Shown in pieces: positions 62,015 to 64,000 of a stretch of 64,000 bases of DNA. The notes below the pieces were generated by a model, which saw only the letters and a list, made by a program, of their open reading frames with translations, was not told the origin of the DNA and searched no databases. Each line of letters begins with the position of its first letter. The first letter of the stretch is position 1. Made by a program: the position numbers and the translations under genes. The stretch covers positions 124,001 to 188,000 of the forward strand of contig SSNU01000015.1 of assembly GCA_012064415.1 (NCBI GenBank), written 5' to 3'. This DNA is from Gyrodactylus bullatarudis. Taxonomy: Eukaryota > Platyhelminthes > Monogenea > Gyrodactylidea > Gyrodactylidae.

Positions 62015-63770
62015 AATATTCACCAATTAAAATTTTAACAAAAGAATTACAATTGTCCCCCAGGTTTGGCATATGGGAAAGGGCACACCCCAACTTTCCA
62101 AGAAAAAATATTTTTTCTTCTTTCCACATACTTTTTAGTAGGTCTATTAGTTAGTTTGAAATTATTTTTTGCAAAAAATATCGAAAATTTTAGATTTTCA
62201 TATCATTTTGTAGGAAATTAAATTCTGATCAGAATGATATAGAGTTTTGGTAACAAATTATTTATGGTGGTGGTGTAAACTTCACAAGAAAAGCTTTTCA
62301 TAATTTTCTATTTAATGTTGAAGGTACGAGTTTTTAATCAAGACCAATGTACCAGTACGAAGATATTGAGAGAGGATGTTTCAATTATTTTTGAAGAAAA
62401 AGAGACGCCAAAGAGCCAGTTTCCGGCCTCCAGATTCTTCGCGAAGCTAGAAGAATCGGTATCACAAGTGGATTGCGGCCATCAAAAGGATGGCTTTATA
62501 GATTTCAGCTAAGAAGAGGATGCTGGCCAAATGTATCCAACTCTTTATATTGGTAAACTATAATAATAATTTTTATAGGCACTTCAGAAAAACCTAGAAG
62601 CTTCAACAGAGTGCAGTATGAAGACTACAGTTCAAATAAAAAATCAGCATGGATGACCATTTTAAAAATTATCCTTTTTTTGTAATAATTTCTCCAAAGG
62701 GTTGAGACGTTTGGCGTATTTCATTTTTTGCTTTTGTGTGATACAAGCAAATTAAACATCATGATTAATAGAATGATGCATAGGAATTTATGTGTTTGAT
62801 TGACACGAAAAAGGCAAGATTGTGTTCAGTCATAGCTTAATTTGTACATTGAACTGTAAGTCTACACACTACAGCGAATTCAAGCCTTTTATTAGCAATA
62901 AAAATTGTTCAACCATTATTTATCCTTAAAATTATTAAACCACATCGATATCACAGCCATGTGACTCTAGCATTATTCGTTCATTATTACAAAAAAAGGA
63001 TAATTTTTAAAATGGTTAATAGATTTAAGGCTGAGGATCCTGATTAAGAATTCCTAAACTTTATTGGTATTTAAAATTGATAGAACTTATTTTTAAATCT
63101 ATGATAAAAAAATAAAATTTTTTTCGTGATTTTTATAAAAACCTTCTATAAGGGTTTTAAGTTATAAATGTTAAACACTTCACCAGAATTATTTTGCTGA
63201 AAAAATTGTGTTCTTATCTCTATTTATAACAAAGTTATGGCTAACTAAAGTTAGTGGCCCTCAAATTTGTATTAGTGGAAGGATGAAGAAATTATAAAAT
63301 AGGATTAATCAGGAAGAAATCATTATCGATTTTCTGCATTAGTCATACAATGTGAGTTGTACATGGTACAATGTGAAGAACATGTGACGACATTGTGGTC
63401 CCTAATTATAATTAGCAATTCGTTTAACCTGTAATTATCGTTCTTGATTAAAAACTCGTACCTTCAACATTAAATAGAAAATTATGAAAAGCTTTTCTTG
63501 TGAAGTTTACACCACCACCATAAACAATTTGTTACCAAAACTCTATATCATTCTGATCAGAATTTAATTTCCTACAAAATGATATGAAAATCTAAAATTT
63601 TCGATATTTTTTGCAAAAAAAAATTTCAAACTAACTAATAGACCTACTAAAAAGTATGTGGAAAGAAGAAAAAATATTTTTTCTTGGAAAGTTGGGGTGT
63701 GCCCTTTCCCATATGCCAAACCTGGGGGACAATTGTAATTCTTTTGTTAAAATTTTAATTGGTGAATATT
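62015..63770. mobile_element. 1.75-kb fold-back transposon with ~330-bp inverted ends
   Basis: The arm 62015-62345 (aatattcaccaattaaaatt...) is repeated as its near-exact reverse complement at 63440-63770. The arms include the shared words 'ggtttggcatatgggaaagg' and 'ggtggtggtgtaaacttcac'. The centre (about 62346-63439) carries a short helix-turn-helix frame and otherwise noncoding DNA. It is non-autonomous. Confidence 0.8.
62395..62556 (+). pseudogene. CENP-B/Tc5-type helix-turn-helix fragment (pogo/Tigger relic)
   Basis: A 53-codon frame lies between stops. It reads EPVSGLQILREARRIGI then RPSKGWLYRFQLRRG, the signature of the second DNA-binding helix-turn-helix of CENP-B and pogo/Tigger transposases ('..PxxGxxxxxKAxxxAxx...S.GWLxxFxxRxG'). 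The DDE domain is absent. It sits inside the fold-back element at 62015-63770. Confidence 0.6.
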
Positions 63771-64000
63771 TCCAGTTATCCGGACGTATATGAAAATATA
63801 CGTTTATTTTTATCTAATATTCTGTATTGAATTATGTGTCGAAAATGATTCTCCATTATGTCATTCGGTTTTCAATTTTCAATGAATCTTTACTACACAA
63901 TCACTAAAAATCGGAATATCTTGGCCATTTAATAAGTTTCTTTATTTTTATCTTCAAAAATAGTAATCTTGTCAACAAAAGGGGCTTCATGGTTAATTTC
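63771..64000. other. Window end, no gene seen
   Basis: AT-rich sequence after the fold-back element. No open frame or repeat was recognised in these 230 bp. Confidence 0.5.

Overview
The window is AT-rich nuclear DNA from an animal. Evidence for this is spliced genes with GT-AG introns, a TRIM-NHL protein, a divergent ionotropic receptor, a y+ type cationic amino acid carrier, and Tc1, mariner, piggyBac and pogo-type DNA transposons. The ionotropic receptor points to a protostome. I cannot name the species. Several introns are only 26-49 nt, which is exceptionally small for a metazoan. That recalls what is described for dicyemid mesozoans, but it is not proof of kinship.

Layout. An enolase-like gene (-, 1266-4392) faces a FERM-domain gene (+, 4621-6033). 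Succinyl-CoA ligase alpha (-, 6388-7376) faces dihydrolipoamide dehydrogenase (+, 7458-9184) across only 81 bp. A Ski2-type RNA helicase (-, 9633-16849) faces an ionotropic receptor (+, 17088-27202) whose introns are swollen with repeats. A TRIM-NHL-like gene (-, 29246-34885), transposon relics (35468-37676) and a BTB/BACK-like gene (-, 38558-41197) follow. A cationic amino acid transporter (-, 46010-50373) faces a PPPDE/DeSI-type isopeptidase (+, 50491-57198) across 117 bp. The last 7 kb holds no gene I can support, only repeats. All exon models were built by hand from reading frame, splice sites and family similarity. Phases close in every gene.

Gene logic. Eight of the ten main genes form four head-to-head pairs with 81-238 bp between start codons, so shared bidirectional promoters look like the rule here. 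In the tightest pair, DLD is the E3 subunit of 2-oxoglutarate dehydrogenase, which makes succinyl-CoA, and SUCLG1 is part of the enzyme that uses it. The enolase-like protein has lost most catalytic residues and is probably a pseudoenzyme.

Mobile DNA. The best preserved element is a Tc1-like transposon (about 52679-54223) with an open DD34E transposase frame. Its long terminal inverted repeats look identical by eye, and it sits in the last intron of the DeSI gene. Other elements are two related families of fold-back repeats, a hairpin piggyBac-type MITE flanked by TTAA, and a TA-flanked 497-bp MITE. There is also a 1.75-kb fold-back element carrying a CENP-B/Tc5-type helix-turn-helix fragment, a 93-bp palindromic MITE nested beside it, tRNA-like SINE heads, and LINE fragments that all lie in the same orientation. 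I saw no CRISPR array, rRNA or convincing functional tRNA.
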